In this document: positions 8,647 through 18,380 of the stretch, piece after piece
How the letters are laid out: each line of letters begins with the position of its first letter
Numbering within the stretch: the first letter of the stretch is position 1
DNA from: Pseudomonas cichorii
GTDB taxonomy: Bacteria > Pseudomonadota > Gammaproteobacteria > Pseudomonadales > Pseudomonadaceae
Assembly: GCF_018343775.1 (NCBI RefSeq)
Contig: NZ_CP074349.1
Span: 5,857,501-5,921,500 of the forward strand
Length of the DNA: 64,000 nt
Direction: 5' to 3'
Translations under genes and position numbers: made by a program
The notes under the pieces: generated by a model
What the model was told of the DNA's origin: nothing
The model's database searches: none
What the model saw: the letters and a program-made list of their open reading frames with translations, nothing else

Positions 8647-10604
8647 GACGACTTGGCGCCTGGCTGCTTGCCGGCGCATTGTCGCTGGTCGCACCCCATG
8701 CTCTTGCCAGCCTGACGCTTGAGCTGCAGACCGACGACCTGACCCCAGCCCAACAACATGCGAGCCAGACACTCCTTGATGAAGCCATGCGCGCCCTGCC
8801 GCCAAGCTTCATCAAGGATCTGGACCGGCGTGTTGAAGTGCGCTGGTCCGGCGATATGCCTGAAAACGCCTATGGCCAGGCTGCCGGTCCCTACCAGCTT
8901 TATCTCAATACAAAACTGCTGGCGCCGTTGACCGACGGCTCGGCAGCCACCACCCAGACCGGACGCCCTCACGGCACGGTCCGGCGTGAAATGCTCGCCA
9001 CGGTTCTGCACGAGCTGACCCACGTCTACGATCGCGCCCGCCTGTGGTCTTCAACGCAGCGCGCCCTGATTTTCCGCTGCTCACGCCAGAACAGTTCAGC
9101 AGGTAACATTGGCCTGCCTGACAGTTGCCGTGGCGAAACCGAGCGACGCTTCACCCTGAGCGATGATCCGCGCCTGCTGGACCTGGCAGGCTGGCCGCAA
9201 TATGTCGGCCGACGCGGCGAGCGGGAGGAACACAACGGGCAGGTCGCACGCAGCCCGGACATCTACGAAACCACCAGCCCGCTGGAATTCGTGGCCGTGA
9301 ACATGGAGTACTTCCTGCTCGACCCGGCCTACGCCTGCCGCCGTCCGGCCCTGTACGCCTACTACAAGGAACATTTCGGCTGGGCTCCGCCGCAGAAAGA
9401 CGAGTGCCCGTCCTTCTTCCCGTACCTGAATGCGGGGAGCGATTTCGGACGCGAACCTCTGGGCAAGCTTGATCCGGAGCGGGTCTATGAAGTCGACTAC
9501 CTGCTGGCTGAAGCCAACCAGAACTGGGTAAGCCGCTGGGGCCACAGCATGTTGCGCCTGGTGATCTGCAAGCCGGGACGACCACGCGGGCCTGATTGCC
9601 GCCTGGACCTGGATCAACATCTGGTCCTGTCTTACCGTGCATTCGTGGGCGATGTGCAACTGTCCAGCTGGGACGGCCTGATGGGAGCTTATCCGTCGCG
9701 ACTGTTTGTGCTGCCGCTGGCCCAGGTCATCGACGAATACACCAAGACCGAACTGCGCAGCCTCGCCTCCGTGCCGATCAAACTGTCCCGCCCGGAAATC
9801 GAAGGGCTGGTGCAACATGCGGCCGAGATGCACTGGAGTTACGACGGCAACTATTACTTCCTGTCCAACAACTGTGCTGTGGAAAACCTCAAGCTGCTAC
9901 GCAGCGGCACCCACAACCCCAAACTTGTCGGCCTGGACAGCATCCTGCCCAACGGTTTGCTGGAAGTGCTCAAAGGCCGCGGTCTTGCCGACACCAGCGT
10001 GCTGGACGATCCAAAGGAAGCGCTGCGCATGGGTTATCGCTTCGACTCCTATCGCGACCGCTATCAGGCGATGTTCGAGGTCTTGAAGAAGCATCTGCCC
10101 ATCCCGCAGACCACCGTCGAAGACTGGCTGCTGCTGTCAGCCAAAGAACGCAGCCAGTGGTTCGATAAAGCCGATCTGCGCACCAGTGCCGCCATTCTGC
10201 TGCTGGAACAGGCAAGCCTGCGCCGGCAATTGCTGCTGGCCCAGGACGAAGTGAAACAACGCTATCTCGGAGCAAGGGAACAGAAAGACGGCAGCGTCTC
10301 CCAGGCGTCAAAGACGCTGCAAGAGATTCTCGCCAGCAGCGGCTTTCTCAGCCGTCCAGCCGAATTGCTGGGCAGCAGCGGTTATGGATTGCCACAGGCG
10401 GGCGAGTGGCAGCGACTTGAAGCAGAGAGCAGCCAGCGCCAGAAGCAATTGAAGCGTCTGACCGGCGATCTCGACAAGGAAGTACGTGCCTTGCTTGAGC
10501 CGGAACGCGCCACTGAAATCGCGGCCAACGAAGCCAATCTCAAACAGATGGGTGAACATTTGCGCGAGCTTCACAAAGCCGCAGGCGGGTTGCAGCTGCC
10601 TTGA
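8643..10604 (+). CDS. Large exported DUF4105 (Lnb-type) protein with HEXXH motif
   Basis: 653-residue protein with signal peptide MRRLGAWLLAGALSLVAPHA. Residues 123-127 (HELTH, in VLHELTHVYDRA) form an HEXXH zinc-metalloprotease-like motif. The middle part contains the DUF4105 / Lnb N-terminal periplasmic domain, recognised by NQNWVSRWGHSMLRLVICK and the YYFLSNNCAVENLKLL segment with its conserved Asn-Asn-Cys. The last 150 residues are helical and probably coiled coil. Translationally coupled to the DUF2388 gene upstream. A periplasmic or outer-surface enzyme is likely; the substrate is unknown. The HEXXH motif could be structural only, because no third zinc ligand can be assigned. Confidence 0.8.
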   Translation: MRRLGAWLLAGALSLVAPHALASLTLELQTDDLTPAQQHASQTLLDEAMRALPPSFIKDLDRRVEVRWSGDMPENAYGQAAGPYQLYLNTKLLAPLTDGSAATTQTGRPHGTVRREMLATVLHELTHVYDRARLWSSTQRALIFRCSRQNSSAGNIGLPDSCRGETERRFTLSDDPRLLDLAGWPQYVGRRGEREEHNGQVARSPDIYETTSPLEFVAVNMEYFLLDPAYACRRPALYAYYKEHFGWAPPQKDECPSFFPYLNAGSDFGREPLGKLDPERVYEVDYLLAEANQNWVSRWGHSMLRLVICKPGRPRGPDCRLDLDQHLVLSYRAFVGDVQLSSWDGLMGAYPSRLFVLPLAQVIDEYTKTELRSLASVPIKLSRPEIEGLVQHAAEMHWSYDGNYYFLSNNCAVENLKLLRSGTHNPKLVGLDSILPNGLLEVLKGRGLADTSVLDDPKEALRMGYRFDSYRDRYQAMFEVLKKHLPIPQTTVEDWLLLSAKERSQWFDKADLRTSAAILLLEQASLRRQLLLAQDEVKQRYLGAREQKDGSVSQASKTLQEILASSGFLSRPAELLGSSGYGLPQAGEWQRLEAESSQRQKQLKRLTGDLDKEVRALLEPERATEIAANEANLKQMGEHLRELHKAAGGLQLP

Positions 10605-10605
10605 A

Positions 10606-10983
10606 TCAGTTGGCCTTCTTTTTCGGTTTCAGGTATTTGGTCAGGCCCTGAAACCACATCACCAGCGAAGTATTGCCCTTGATCTGGATGTCCTTGTCCT
10701 GAATCCCCTTCATGAACGCCAGTTGCTTGTTACTGGCCTGCATCGTGGCAAACCCGAAGGCCGCGTCGCGAAAGACAATGGCGAATGCAGGTTCGGCAAC
10801 CACGCCACCGGCACTGCGGATGCGCTGGCCACTGACGATGAAATGACGAGCGACCTTGCCATCGGCAGTCTGCAACTGAAAGGTCAGCTCCTTGTCGGCA
10901 AGCTGCTGCTGAAACGCAGGATTGGTACGGCTGGCCCGAGCCATCAGAAGGCCCAGCATCCAGAGCAGGAAACGAAACTTCAT
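10606..10983 (-). CDS. Small exported hypothetical protein
   Basis: 125 residues. Begins MKFRFLLWMLGLLMARAS, a signal peptide or anchor, followed by a compact domain (LTFQLQTADGKVARHF, AFAIVFRDAAFGFATM) and a lysine-rich tail KPKKKAN. The fold resembles SCP2-like small lipid-binding domains, but this is only an impression. The ATG at 10983 is preferred over 10989 because GAGG is better spaced from it. Convergent with the DUF4105 gene, with one base between the stop codons. No function assigned. Confidence 0.65.
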   Translation of the reverse strand: MKFRFLLWMLGLLMARASRTNPAFQQQLADKELTFQLQTADGKVARHFIVSGQRIRSAGGVVAEPAFAIVFRDAAFGFATMQASNKQLAFMKGIQDKDIQIKGNTSLVMWFQGLTKYLKPKKKAN

Positions 10984-11126
10984 ACACATTGCCTCAGCAG
11001 AAAGTCAGCCCGGTCAGAGCGATTGGTGAGGCAGTGTAGCGGGTTATTGGCGGCAATCCTGTAGGACAATCGTGTTTTTCGGCGAAGATCGAATCATTTC
11101 TTATAAACGCAATCCTGAGCAATAAA

Positions 11127-11160
11127 AAACGGGCACCCCATCCAATGGGTGTGCCCGTTT
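11127..11160 (-). terminator. Intrinsic terminator of hupN
   Basis: Stem AAACGGGCAC / GTGCCCGTTT, extended across one bulge to the loop, with a T-run on the minus strand. It lies 40 bases after the hupN stop. Confidence 0.85.
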
Positions 11161-11199
11161 CAATGACTGCTCGCCTCCCGCCAAGGCGCGCAGTGAATG

Positions 11200-11475
11200 T
11201 TATGGATTGACGCTGTCTTTCAGAGCCTTGCCAGGCTTGAAGGCAACGGTATTGCTGGCTTTGATTTTCACCGGTTCACCCGTTTGCGGGTTCTTGCCGG
11301 TGCGGGCACCGCGATGGCGTTGCAGGAAGGTACCGAAGCCCACCAGGGTCACGCTGTCCTTGCGGTGCAGTGCGCCGGTGATTTCTTCAAGAATGGCGTT
11401 GAGAACGCGATTGGACTGTTCTTTGGTGAGATCCGCTTTTTCAGCAATAGCGGCTGCAATATCTGGTTTACGCAT
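11200..11475 (-). CDS. hupN: HU-family DNA-binding protein
   Basis: 91-residue histone-like HU subunit that bends DNA and organises the nucleoid. The dimerisation helices (MRKPDIAAAIAEKADLTKE) are followed by the core VGFGTFLQRHR and the DNA-binding beta arm RTGKNPQTGEPVKI. The sequence and position next to the rubredoxin genes correspond to the HupN type, as distinct from HupA and HupB. Single gene with its own terminator. Confidence 0.92.
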   Translation of the reverse strand: MRKPDIAAAIAEKADLTKEQSNRVLNAILEEITGALHRKDSVTLVGFGTFLQRHRGARTGKNPQTGEPVKIKASNTVAFKPGKALKDSVNP

Positions 11476-11665
11476 GTATGAAGCCTCTTTACGGTTTTTT
11501 GTTTTTATGTCCCGTACTGCCTGGGTAAAGCAGCGACAAGGTGCCGCGACGGCTCTACGTAGCGGCAGACGTAACCGAGGATGGCATGCCGTTGAGGCAC
11601 GCGCCAGTACATGCTTAACGTTTATAGGACGAAAAAAGCGACATATCCGACAAAACGCCCCATAT

Positions 11666-12814
11666 TCAGGGCAATAGAGGGGGTAACGTCTTGTTCAGGG
11701 CCAGTTTCTCCGACACTGAGGCTCCCGTCAGGGCGTAGCCCAGCAACTGGCCTTCGGCGTCATGACACACGGCCTTGATGTCCGCGCCCTCGCCTTCGAC
11801 ACTCCAGCTTCCTTCGGTCCCGCGAGGAGGTGGCGAAACCACCAGAGGGCAAACCGGCGTCTTTACGGTGATAGGCATCGGGCCATATTTCACTGCCGTC
11901 GGCGTACCGGCGAGTGTCTGCGCCAAGGCACGGGCACAGCTCATCAACGGCATGACGTACAACAGGTTCAGACCATCGACCTCAGCACAATCGCCCAAGG
12001 CATAGATGTTGGCGTGCGAGGTCTGCAGGTGCCGATCAACCACGACACCGCGCCCGGTGAGTAAACCGGCAGCAGCAGCCAGATCGACTCGTGGACGCAG
12101 GCCGATGGCCGAGACGACCAGATCGCAGGCAATCACCTGCCCGTCGGACAGGTGCGCTTCAAGTGTCTGTTCATTGCGCTGAAGACGGCTAAGGATCGGC
12201 CCCAGATGGAAACGGGCGCCAATACCTTCGAGCCCCGCCTGCACCGCAGCCGCAGCAGCGGGAGGCAACAGGGTCGGCATGACCTGCTCGCAGGGCGCGA
12301 CCAGATCGACCTCATAGCCGCCAAGGATCAGGTCGTTGGCAAACTCACAACCAATCAGGCCTGCGCCCAGGATCAGAACCCGCTTTTTGCCTGCCGCCGC
12401 CTCGCGGAAGCGGGCGTAATCTTCAAGATCGTTGATGGGGAAAATGGCGTCCTGCGCATCCCCTTCCACAGGAACCCGAATGGTTTCCGCGCCCCATGCC
12501 AGCACCAGATCGCGGTAGTACACCGCCTCTTCGCCGATCCACAGTCGCTTGTGGCCGGGATCGATGCCGCTGATGCGGGTATGGGTGCGAACGTGCGCCT
12601 TGAGCTGATCTGCCATGGCGCCGGGTTGTGCCATGCTCAGTTCGTCGGCTTGCTTGTTCTTGCCAAAGCCGGTGGACAGCATGGGCTTGGAGTAGGAGCG
12701 GCCATCATCGGCCGTAATGAGCAACAGCGGTGTTTCGCCGTCCAGTTTGCGAAACTCACGGGCGAGGTTGTAGCCCGCAAGGCCGGTACCGATGATGACG
12801 ACAGGTGCGCTCAT
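11666..12814 (-). CDS. Rubredoxin-NAD(+) reductase
   Basis: 382-residue FAD- and NADH-binding oxidoreductase that passes electrons from NADH to rubredoxin. FAD motif [12 protein letters not shown] at residues 5-16; NADH motif [15 protein letters not shown] near residue 145; second FAD motif [14 protein letters not shown] near residue 270. The ATG at 12814 is chosen because GAGAAG precedes it; five extra residues are possible from 12829. The rubredoxin gene lies just upstream in the same direction. This pair supports alkane hydroxylation or oxidative-stress electron transfer in other pseudomonads. Confidence 0.92.
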   Translation of the reverse strand: MSAPVVIIGTGLAGYNLAREFRKLDGETPLLLITADDGRSYSKPMLSTGFGKNKQADELSMAQPGAMADQLKAHVRTHTRISGIDPGHKRLWIGEEAVYYRDLVLAWGAETIRVPVEGDAQDAIFPINDLEDYARFREAAAGKKRVLILGAGLIGCEFANDLILGGYEVDLVAPCEQVMPTLLPPAAAAAVQAGLEGIGARFHLGPILSRLQRNEQTLEAHLSDGQVIACDLVVSAIGLRPRVDLAAAAGLLTGRGVVVDRHLQTSHANIYALGDCAEVDGLNLLYVMPLMSCARALAQTLAGTPTAVKYGPMPITVKTPVCPLVVSPPPRGTEGSWSVEGEGADIKAVCHDAEGQLLGYALTGASVSEKLALNKTLPPLLP

Positions 12815-12833
12815 TACTTCTCTCATCAAAAAA

Positions 12834-12868
12834 GTGTGGGAAGCCGCTTGCTGGCGAAAAAGGCCAGT
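12834..12868. repeat. REP-like palindrome
   Basis: GTGGGAAGCCGCTTGCTGGC followed by GAAAAAGGCCAG, a member of the Pseudomonas family of extragenic palindromes, between the rubredoxin and reductase genes. Confidence 0.55.
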
Positions 12869-12892
12869 GAAGCCGGCAGATATTCTGCTGGA

Positions 12893-13060
12893 TCAGCCGA
12901 TTTCAATCATTTCAAAGTCGATCTTGCCGACACCGCAATCCGGGCAAAGCCAGTCTTCGGGTACATCTTCCCAGCGAGTGCCGGGCGCAATACCGTCATC
13001 GGGCCAGCCATCGGCTTCGTTGTAGATAAGGCCACAGACAATGCATTGCCACTTTTTCAT
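12893..13060 (-). CDS. Rubredoxin
   Basis: 55-residue iron protein that carries one electron to its partner enzymes. Two cysteine pairs bind the iron: [15 protein letters not shown] (Cys6, Cys9) and [14 protein letters not shown] (Cys39, Cys42). Length and spacing are exactly those of classical rubredoxins. It lies directly upstream of the rubredoxin reductase gene with the same orientation, separated by a REP-like palindrome, and the two probably form one operon. Confidence 0.95.
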   Translation of the reverse strand: MKKWQCIVCGLIYNEADGWPDDGIAPGTRWEDVPEDWLCPDCGVGKIDFEMIEIG

Positions 13061-13273
13061 GGTTCGGGTCCCTCGATGATCAGGCTAAATACTGGCGCAG
13101 CGGTCTATTGCCACTGGCTCGTGTTTCTGGAGTCAAATCCCCGCGAGGGTTGTACTGTCCACAGCACTCATATGCAAGCCTGTTTGTGATACCAGGTGCA
13201 CGACCAATCGTCGGTCAGCCCCGGCAATCATGCTAAGCTCCCACTTCTTGTTGACTGCCGATAATCGCTTACC

Positions 13274-13834
13274 GTGTCCCAGCAAAACCCCGCATTGCCT
13301 GCCCCCGTATGGCTTGAACACGAGCAACTGGCCAATGTGCCGGGGCCCTTGATTCTCGACTGGCTGTTCAATCAGGACTCCCTGACCCGACGCCTGACGC
13401 GCCTGTCGTCAGACGGCTTCAGCGTCACGCTGCTGTTTGAAGGCTGGCAGCCGTTGCGCCCCGACGAATGCACCGCTCTTGAGCTACCCGAGGCCAGTCT
13501 GGGCTGGGTGCGTGAAGTGTATTTGCGCGGTCGCGGCGAAAAGTGGGTATTCGCCCGCAGCGTCGCGGCCCGCAGTGCCTTGCTCGAAGGCGGCTTGAAC
13601 ATGGATGAACTGGGCACACGCTCGCTGGGCGAGTTACTGTTCAGCGACAAGGCCTTCGAGCGCGGCCCGCTGCAAGTCTGCCGCTACCCTGAGGCCTGGC
13701 TGCCCGAAGCGGATGCCACCAGCGATCTGTGGGCTCGCCGTTCGTGCTTCAGCCGTGGCCCGCTGAGCGTGCTGGTTGCCGAGATTTTTCTGCCCAGTTT
13801 CTGGAACGCCCTCAAGAACGAGGAACACTCCTGA
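13274..13834 (+). CDS. ubiC: Chorismate pyruvate-lyase
   Basis: 186-residue cytoplasmic enzyme that removes pyruvate from chorismate to give 4-hydroxybenzoate, the first step of ubiquinone synthesis. Family signatures are [32 protein letters not shown], and the C-terminal RPLGELLF-like segment ([16 protein letters not shown]). Starts with GTG. Its stop overlaps the ubiA start by one base (TGATG), showing coupled expression. Confidence 0.93.
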   Translation: MSQQNPALPAPVWLEHEQLANVPGPLILDWLFNQDSLTRRLTRLSSDGFSVTLLFEGWQPLRPDECTALELPEASLGWVREVYLRGRGEKWVFARSVAARSALLEGGLNMDELGTRSLGELLFSDKAFERGPLQVCRYPEAWLPEADATSDLWARRSCFSRGPLSVLVAEIFLPSFWNALKNEEHS

Positions 13835-14724
13835 TGTACCTGTCGTTGCTCAAATCCCTCAATCGCCTGAACCCTCGCGCCTGGGACTTCATCCAGCTGA
13901 CCCGCATCGACAGGCCGATTGGCGTCTACCTGCTGCTATGGCCAACGCTCTGGGCCTTGTGGATTGCCGGTGAGGGCTCACCCTCGCTGGCCAATGTGCT
14001 GATTTTCGTGACCGGCGTGTTTCTGATGCGTGCCGCCGGCTGCGTCATCAACGACTTCGCTGACCGCAAGGTGGATGGCCATGTAAAACGCACCGAGCAG
14101 CGCCCGCTGGTCAGCGGCAAGGTCAGTTCGCGGGAAGCACTGGCGCTGTTCGCCATTCTGGTGACCCTGAGCTTCCTGCTGGTGCTGCTGACCAATTCGA
14201 CGACTGTCTGGCTGTCGTTCGGCGGGCTGGCGCTGGCTGCCTGTTATCCGTTCATGAAACGTTATACCTATTACCCGCAAGTGGTACTGGGTGCTGCATT
14301 CTCGTGGGGAATGCCCATGGCCTTCACCGCAGAAACAGGCGCATTGCCTGCCGCCGCCTGGCTGCTTTACATCGCCAACCTGTTGTGGACCGTGGCCTAC
14401 GACACTTACTACGCCATGGTGGACCGCGACGACGATCTGAAAATCGGCGTGAAATCCACTGCCGTGCTGTTCGGGGATGCCGACCGCATCATCATCCTGA
14501 CGCTGCAAGGCCTGGCACTGGGTTGCCTGATACTCGCTGGCATTCGCTTCGAGCTGGGCGCCTTTTTCTACACAGGCCTGCTGGTGGCCGCCGGCTGTTT
14601 TGCCTGGGAGTACTGGAGCACCCGCCTCAAGGACCGGGACGCCTGTTTCAAGGCTTTCCTGCATAACCACTGGGCCGGACTGGCCATCTTCCTGGGGATT
14701 GTGGCGGACTACGCACTGCGCTGA
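13834..14724 (+). CDS. ubiA: 4-hydroxybenzoate octaprenyltransferase
   Basis: 296-residue membrane prenyltransferase that attaches the polyprenyl tail to 4-hydroxybenzoate. The two Asp-rich motifs binding Mg-diphosphate are visible: [11 protein letters not shown] (residues about 72-82) and [12 protein letters not shown] (residues about 190-201). About eight hydrophobic helices. The ATG at 13834 overlaps the ubiC stop. Homologues begin [22 protein letters not shown], which supports this start. Confidence 0.95.
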   Translation: MYLSLLKSLNRLNPRAWDFIQLTRIDRPIGVYLLLWPTLWALWIAGEGSPSLANVLIFVTGVFLMRAAGCVINDFADRKVDGHVKRTEQRPLVSGKVSSREALALFAILVTLSFLLVLLTNSTTVWLSFGGLALAACYPFMKRYTYYPQVVLGAAFSWGMPMAFTAETGALPAAAWLLYIANLLWTVAYDTYYAMVDRDDDLKIGVKSTAVLFGDADRIIILTLQGLALGCLILAGIRFELGAFFYTGLLVAAGCFAWEYWSTRLKDRDACFKAFLHNHWAGLAIFLGIVADYALR

Positions 14725-14754
14725 TTTCGGCCCTCGTGCTAGCCTCATCTCAAG

Positions 14755-14772
14755 ATGTCACACGACTGCAAT
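14755..14772 (+). promoter_or_regulatory. PHO box of phoBR
   Basis: ATGTCAC-ACGA-CTGCAAT fits two 7-base PhoB half-sites separated by 4 bases (consensus CTGTCAT twice). A -10-like TATCTA follows at about 14781, at the distance expected when the PHO box replaces the -35. It indicates autoregulation of phoB by phosphate limitation. Confidence 0.75.
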
Positions 14773-14824
14773 ATTTCCGTTATCTAATGCGCCCCAAGAC
14801 AGTTAAATGACAAGAGGTTCGAGC

Positions 14825-15514
14825 ATGGCTGGCAGGAGCATCCTGATCGTTGACGACGAAGCCCCCATTCGTGAAATGATCGCCGTCGCACTGGAAATGG
14901 CTGGCTATGACTGCATGGAGGCGGAAAACTCCCAGCAGGCCCACGCAATCATCGTCGACCGCAAGCCAGACCTCATCCTGCTGGACTGGATGCTGCCCGG
15001 CACATCCGGTATCGAGCTGGCGCGACGCCTCAAGCGCGACGAACTGACCGGTGACATCCCGATCATCATGCTGACGGCCAAGGGCGAAGAGGACAACAAG
15101 ATCCAGGGCCTGGAAGTCGGCGCCGACGATTACATCACCAAGCCGTTCTCCCCACGGGAGCTGGTTGCCCGCCTGAAAGCCGTGCTGCGCCGTGCAGGCC
15201 CGAGCGATGGCGAAGCGCCGATAGAAGTCGGCGGCCTGCTGCTCGACCCGGTCAGCCACCGCGTGACCATCGATGGCAAGCCTGCGGAAATGGGCCCTAC
15301 CGAATACCGTCTGCTGCAGTTCTTCATGACCCACCAGGAACGTGCCTACACTCGCGGCCAATTGCTGGATCAAGTATGGGGAGGCAACGTGTATGTCGAA
15401 GAGCGTACCGTGGACGTCCACATCCGGCGCCTGCGCAAAGCCCTGGGTGATGCTTACGAGAATCTGGTACAAACCGTGCGCGGCACCGGTTATCGCTTTT
15501 CCACCAAAAGCTGA
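14825..15514 (+). CDS. phoB: Phosphate regulon response regulator PhoB
   Basis: 229-residue OmpR-family response regulator. The receiver domain has the acidic pair Asp10-Asp11, phosphoacceptor Asp54 ([10 protein letters not shown]) and Lys106-region ([11 protein letters not shown]); the C-terminal winged helix binds PHO boxes ([17 protein letters not shown]). Activated by PhoR when phosphate is scarce, it drives pstSCAB-phoU, found 12-18 kb downstream. The ATG at 14825 is chosen over 14807 because homologues start [16 protein letters not shown]. Confidence 0.97.
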   Translation: MAGRSILIVDDEAPIREMIAVALEMAGYDCMEAENSQQAHAIIVDRKPDLILLDWMLPGTSGIELARRLKRDELTGDIPIIMLTAKGEEDNKIQGLEVGADDYITKPFSPRELVARLKAVLRRAGPSDGEAPIEVGGLLLDPVSHRVTIDGKPAEMGPTEYRLLQFFMTHQERAYTRGQLLDQVWGGNVYVEERTVDVHIRRLRKALGDAYENLVQTVRGTGYRFSTKS

Positions 15515-15577
15515 GAGCCGTTTGCGTAGAGACACAAGGCAGCGGCCAATGTGTACCCGTCAAGGATGTACCTTTAA

Positions 15578-16900
15578 TTGAATCGAAACTGGCACGGCAC
15601 GCTGATACGCCACATGTTGCTGCTGGTCACCGCCTGCCTCGTGGTCGGCCTGATCAGTGGCGAGTACGGCTGGAGCCTGGCTATCGGGCTGGGGCTTTAC
15701 CTGGCCTGGACCCTCAAGCAACTGCTGCGCCTGCATGAATGGCTGAGCAACCACAGCACTGACGAGCCGCCACCTGACGGCTATGGCCTGTGGGGCGAAG
15801 TCTTCGACAGCATCTATCACCTGCAACGCCGGGATCAGCGCGTACGGGGTCGCCTGCAGGCGGTCATCGACCGGGTCCAGGAATCCACCGCAGCCTTGCG
15901 CGATGCGGTCATCATGCTCGACAGCGAGGGCAACCTGGAATGGTGGAACCGCGCTGCCGAAACGCTTCTGGGCCTCAAGACGCCTCAAGACAGCGGCCAG
16001 CCGGTCACCAACCTGGTACGCCATCCACGCTTCAAGGAATACTTCGCGCTGGGCAACTACAGCGAGCCGCTGGAAATCCCCTCGCCAACCAAGGACCACC
16101 TGCGCATCCAGTTGCTGATCACCCGCTACGGCAACAACGAGCACCTGATGCTGGTGCGCGATGTCACGCGGATCCATCAACTGGAACAGATGCGCAAAGA
16201 TTTCGTCGCCAACGTTTCCCACGAGCTGCGCACGCCGCTGACAGTGATCTTCGGCTATCTGGAAACGCTGCTCGACAACGTCGAAGAGGTCAATCCGCGC
16301 TGGGTGCGGGCCTTGCAGCAGATGCACCAGCAAGGCGGGCGCATGCAGACGCTGCTCAACGACTTGCTGCTGCTGGCCAAGCTCGAAGCCACTGACTACC
16401 CCTCGGACAACCATCCGGTCGCCGTGGTGACACTGCTCAAGACCATCAAGGCCGACGCCAAGGCGTTGTCAGCCAGCAAGAATCACCAGATCACCCTCGA
16501 TGTGGAAAGCGACATGCAGCTCAAGGGCAGCGAAACCGAGCTGCGCAGCGCATTTTCCAACCTGATCTTCAATGCCGTGAAATACACGCCAGCGGAAGGC
16601 AATATCCGTATTCGCTGGTGGACCGATGACCGCGGCGCACACCTGAGCGTGCACGACTCGGGCATCGGCATCGAAACCAAGCACCTGCCGCGTCTGACCG
16701 AGCGTTTCTATCGCGTCGACACCAGCCGCGCCTCCAATACCGGCGGTACCGGCCTGGGCCTGGCGATCGTGAAGCATGTGTTGCTGCGCCATCGCGGCAC
16801 ACTTGAAATCAACAGCGTAATGGGCAAAGGCAGCGTATTTACCTGCCATTTCGCCGCCATTCAGTTGGCAAAACCCGGAGATGTGGATCCAGACTACTAG
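15578..16900 (+). CDS. phoR: Phosphate regulon sensor histidine kinase PhoR
   Basis: 440-residue membrane histidine kinase. Two N-terminal hydrophobic segments (residues 10-47), a PAS domain (about 100-200), the H-box with phosphoacceptor His215 (ANVSHELRTPL), and the ATPase with N-box NAVKYTP, G1 DSGIGI and G2 GGTGLGLAIV. It phosphorylates PhoB and is held inactive by PhoU and the Pst transporter when phosphate is plentiful. The start is a TTG at 15578 with AAGGA 11 bases upstream; the protein then begins MNRNWHGTLIRH like other Pseudomonas PhoR proteins. Confidence 0.96.
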   Translation: MNRNWHGTLIRHMLLLVTACLVVGLISGEYGWSLAIGLGLYLAWTLKQLLRLHEWLSNHSTDEPPPDGYGLWGEVFDSIYHLQRRDQRVRGRLQAVIDRVQESTAALRDAVIMLDSEGNLEWWNRAAETLLGLKTPQDSGQPVTNLVRHPRFKEYFALGNYSEPLEIPSPTKDHLRIQLLITRYGNNEHLMLVRDVTRIHQLEQMRKDFVANVSHELRTPLTVIFGYLETLLDNVEEVNPRWVRALQQMHQQGGRMQTLLNDLLLLAKLEATDYPSDNHPVAVVTLLKTIKADAKALSASKNHQITLDVESDMQLKGSETELRSAFSNLIFNAVKYTPAEGNIRIRWWTDDRGAHLSVHDSGIGIETKHLPRLTERFYRVDTSRASNTGGTGLGLAIVKHVLLRHRGTLEINSVMGKGSVFTCHFAAIQLAKPGDVDPDY

Positions 16901-16925
16901 GCAAGCTCGCTGCGAGCCGCTACAT
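16901..16925. repeat. Degenerate REP-like palindrome
   Basis: GCAAGCTCGCTGCGAGCCGC, with the dyad GCTCGC-TGCGAGC, directly behind phoR. It may also act as a weak terminator; there is no T-run. Confidence 0.4.
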
Positions 16926-17000
16926 TGCCTCGTTCATGGCGCCATTTCCTGTGCCGCACGCCCTTATCTTTGAATACAACGGATTCCGCAAAACCCCACC

Positions 17001-18341
17001 ATGGACCCATCCCCTAGTTTCACGACGGCTTCACTCTTCGCCGATTTCGGCATGATTCTTTTTGCACTGTTCCTGGTCCTGCTCAACGGCTTCTTCGTTG
17101 CAGCAGAGTTCGCCATGGTCAAACTGCGCTCGACCCGCGTCGAGGCCATCGCCAAGAAAAACGGCTGGAGCGGCCACATCCTGCGCACGGTTCACGGGCA
17201 ACTGGATGCCTACCTGTCGGCCTGCCAGTTGGGTATTACCCTCGCGTCTCTCGGCCTGGGCTGGGTCGGTGAACCTGCCTTCGCCCACTTGCTGGAACCG
17301 CTGCTCAGTGCGATGGGCGTGGAATCCGCAGAAGTGATCAGAGGCGTGTCGTTCTTCACCGCATTCTTCATCATTTCCTACCTGCATATCGTGATCGGTG
17401 AACTGGCGCCCAAATCCTGGGCCATTCGCAAGCCCGAGCTGCTGTCGCTGTGGACCGCCGTGCCGCTGTATCTGTTCTACTGGCTGATGTACCCGGCCAT
17501 CTACCTGCTCAACGCCAGCGCTAACGCTATCCTGCGCATTGCCGGTCAGGGCGAGCCCGGCCCGCATCATGAACACAGCTACAGCCGCGACGAGCTGAAA
17601 CTGATCCTGCACTCCAGCCGTGGCCAGGACCCCAGCGATCAGGGCATGCGCGTGCTGGCTTCGGCCGTGGAAATGGGCGAGCTGGAAGTGGTCGACTGGG
17701 CCAACTCCCGCGAAGACCTGGTTTCCCTGGATTGCAACGCACCGCTCAAGGAAATCCTGGCCCAGTTCCGTCGTCACAAATTCAGCCGTTATCCGGTCTA
17801 CGATGCCGAGAACAACGAGTTCGTCGGCCTGCTTCACATCAAGGATCTGCTGCTGGAACTGGCGGCACTGGACCATATTCCGGAATCCTTCAACCTCTCC
17901 GAACTGATCCGCCCGCTGGAGCGCGTCTCACGGCACATGCCGCTGTCGCAACTGCTGGAGCAGTTCCGCAAGGGTGGCGCGCATTTCGCGCTGGTGGAAG
18001 AAGCTGACGGCAAGATCATCGGCTACCTGACCATGGAAGACGTGCTGGAAGTGCTGGTCGGCGACATCCAGGACGAGCACCGCAAGGTCGAACGCGGCAT
18101 CCTCGCCTACCAGCCGGGCAAGCTGCTGGTACGGGGCGATACCCCGCTCTTCAAGGTCGAACGCCTGCTGGGCATCGATCTGGACCACATCGAGGCCGAA
18201 ACCCTGGCCGGCCTGATCTACGAAACCCTGAAACGGGTGCCGGAAGAGGAAGAGCAGATGGAAGTCGAAGGCCTGCGCATCATCATCAAGAAGATGAAAG
18301 GTCCGAAGATCGTGCTGGCCAAGGTGCTGAAGATCGACTGA
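17001..18341 (+). CDS. CNNM/hemolysin-family membrane protein with CBS domains
   Basis: 446-residue protein with a DUF21 (CNNM) transmembrane domain at residues 10-200 (FALFLVLLNGFFVAAEFAMV, then ITLASLGLGWVGEPAF), a pair of CBS domains (about 220-340) and a C-terminal CorC/HlyC transporter-associated domain (about 350-440). Family members are linked to magnesium or other divalent ion efflux. It stands between phoR and an M23 peptidase, a position conserved in pseudomonads, but no direct phosphate role is shown by the sequence. Confidence 0.9.
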   Translation: MDPSPSFTTASLFADFGMILFALFLVLLNGFFVAAEFAMVKLRSTRVEAIAKKNGWSGHILRTVHGQLDAYLSACQLGITLASLGLGWVGEPAFAHLLEPLLSAMGVESAEVIRGVSFFTAFFIISYLHIVIGELAPKSWAIRKPELLSLWTAVPLYLFYWLMYPAIYLLNASANAILRIAGQGEPGPHHEHSYSRDELKLILHSSRGQDPSDQGMRVLASAVEMGELEVVDWANSREDLVSLDCNAPLKEILAQFRRHKFSRYPVYDAENNEFVGLLHIKDLLLELAALDHIPESFNLSELIRPLERVSRHMPLSQLLEQFRKGGAHFALVEEADGKIIGYLTMEDVLEVLVGDIQDEHRKVERGILAYQPGKLLVRGDTPLFKVERLLGIDLDHIEAETLAGLIYETLKRVPEEEEQMEVEGLRIIIKKMKGPKIVLAKVLKID

Positions 18342-18352
18342 TAGCGTTCGCT

Positions 18353-18377
18353 CCGTGGGAGCGAATTTATTCGCGAA
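18353..18377. repeat. REP palindrome
   Basis: CCGTGGGAGCGAATTTATTC followed by GCGAA: the GGAGCGAATTTATTCGCGA type typical of P. syringae-group genomes, between two convergent genes. Confidence 0.75.
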
Positions 18378-18380
18378 GCC

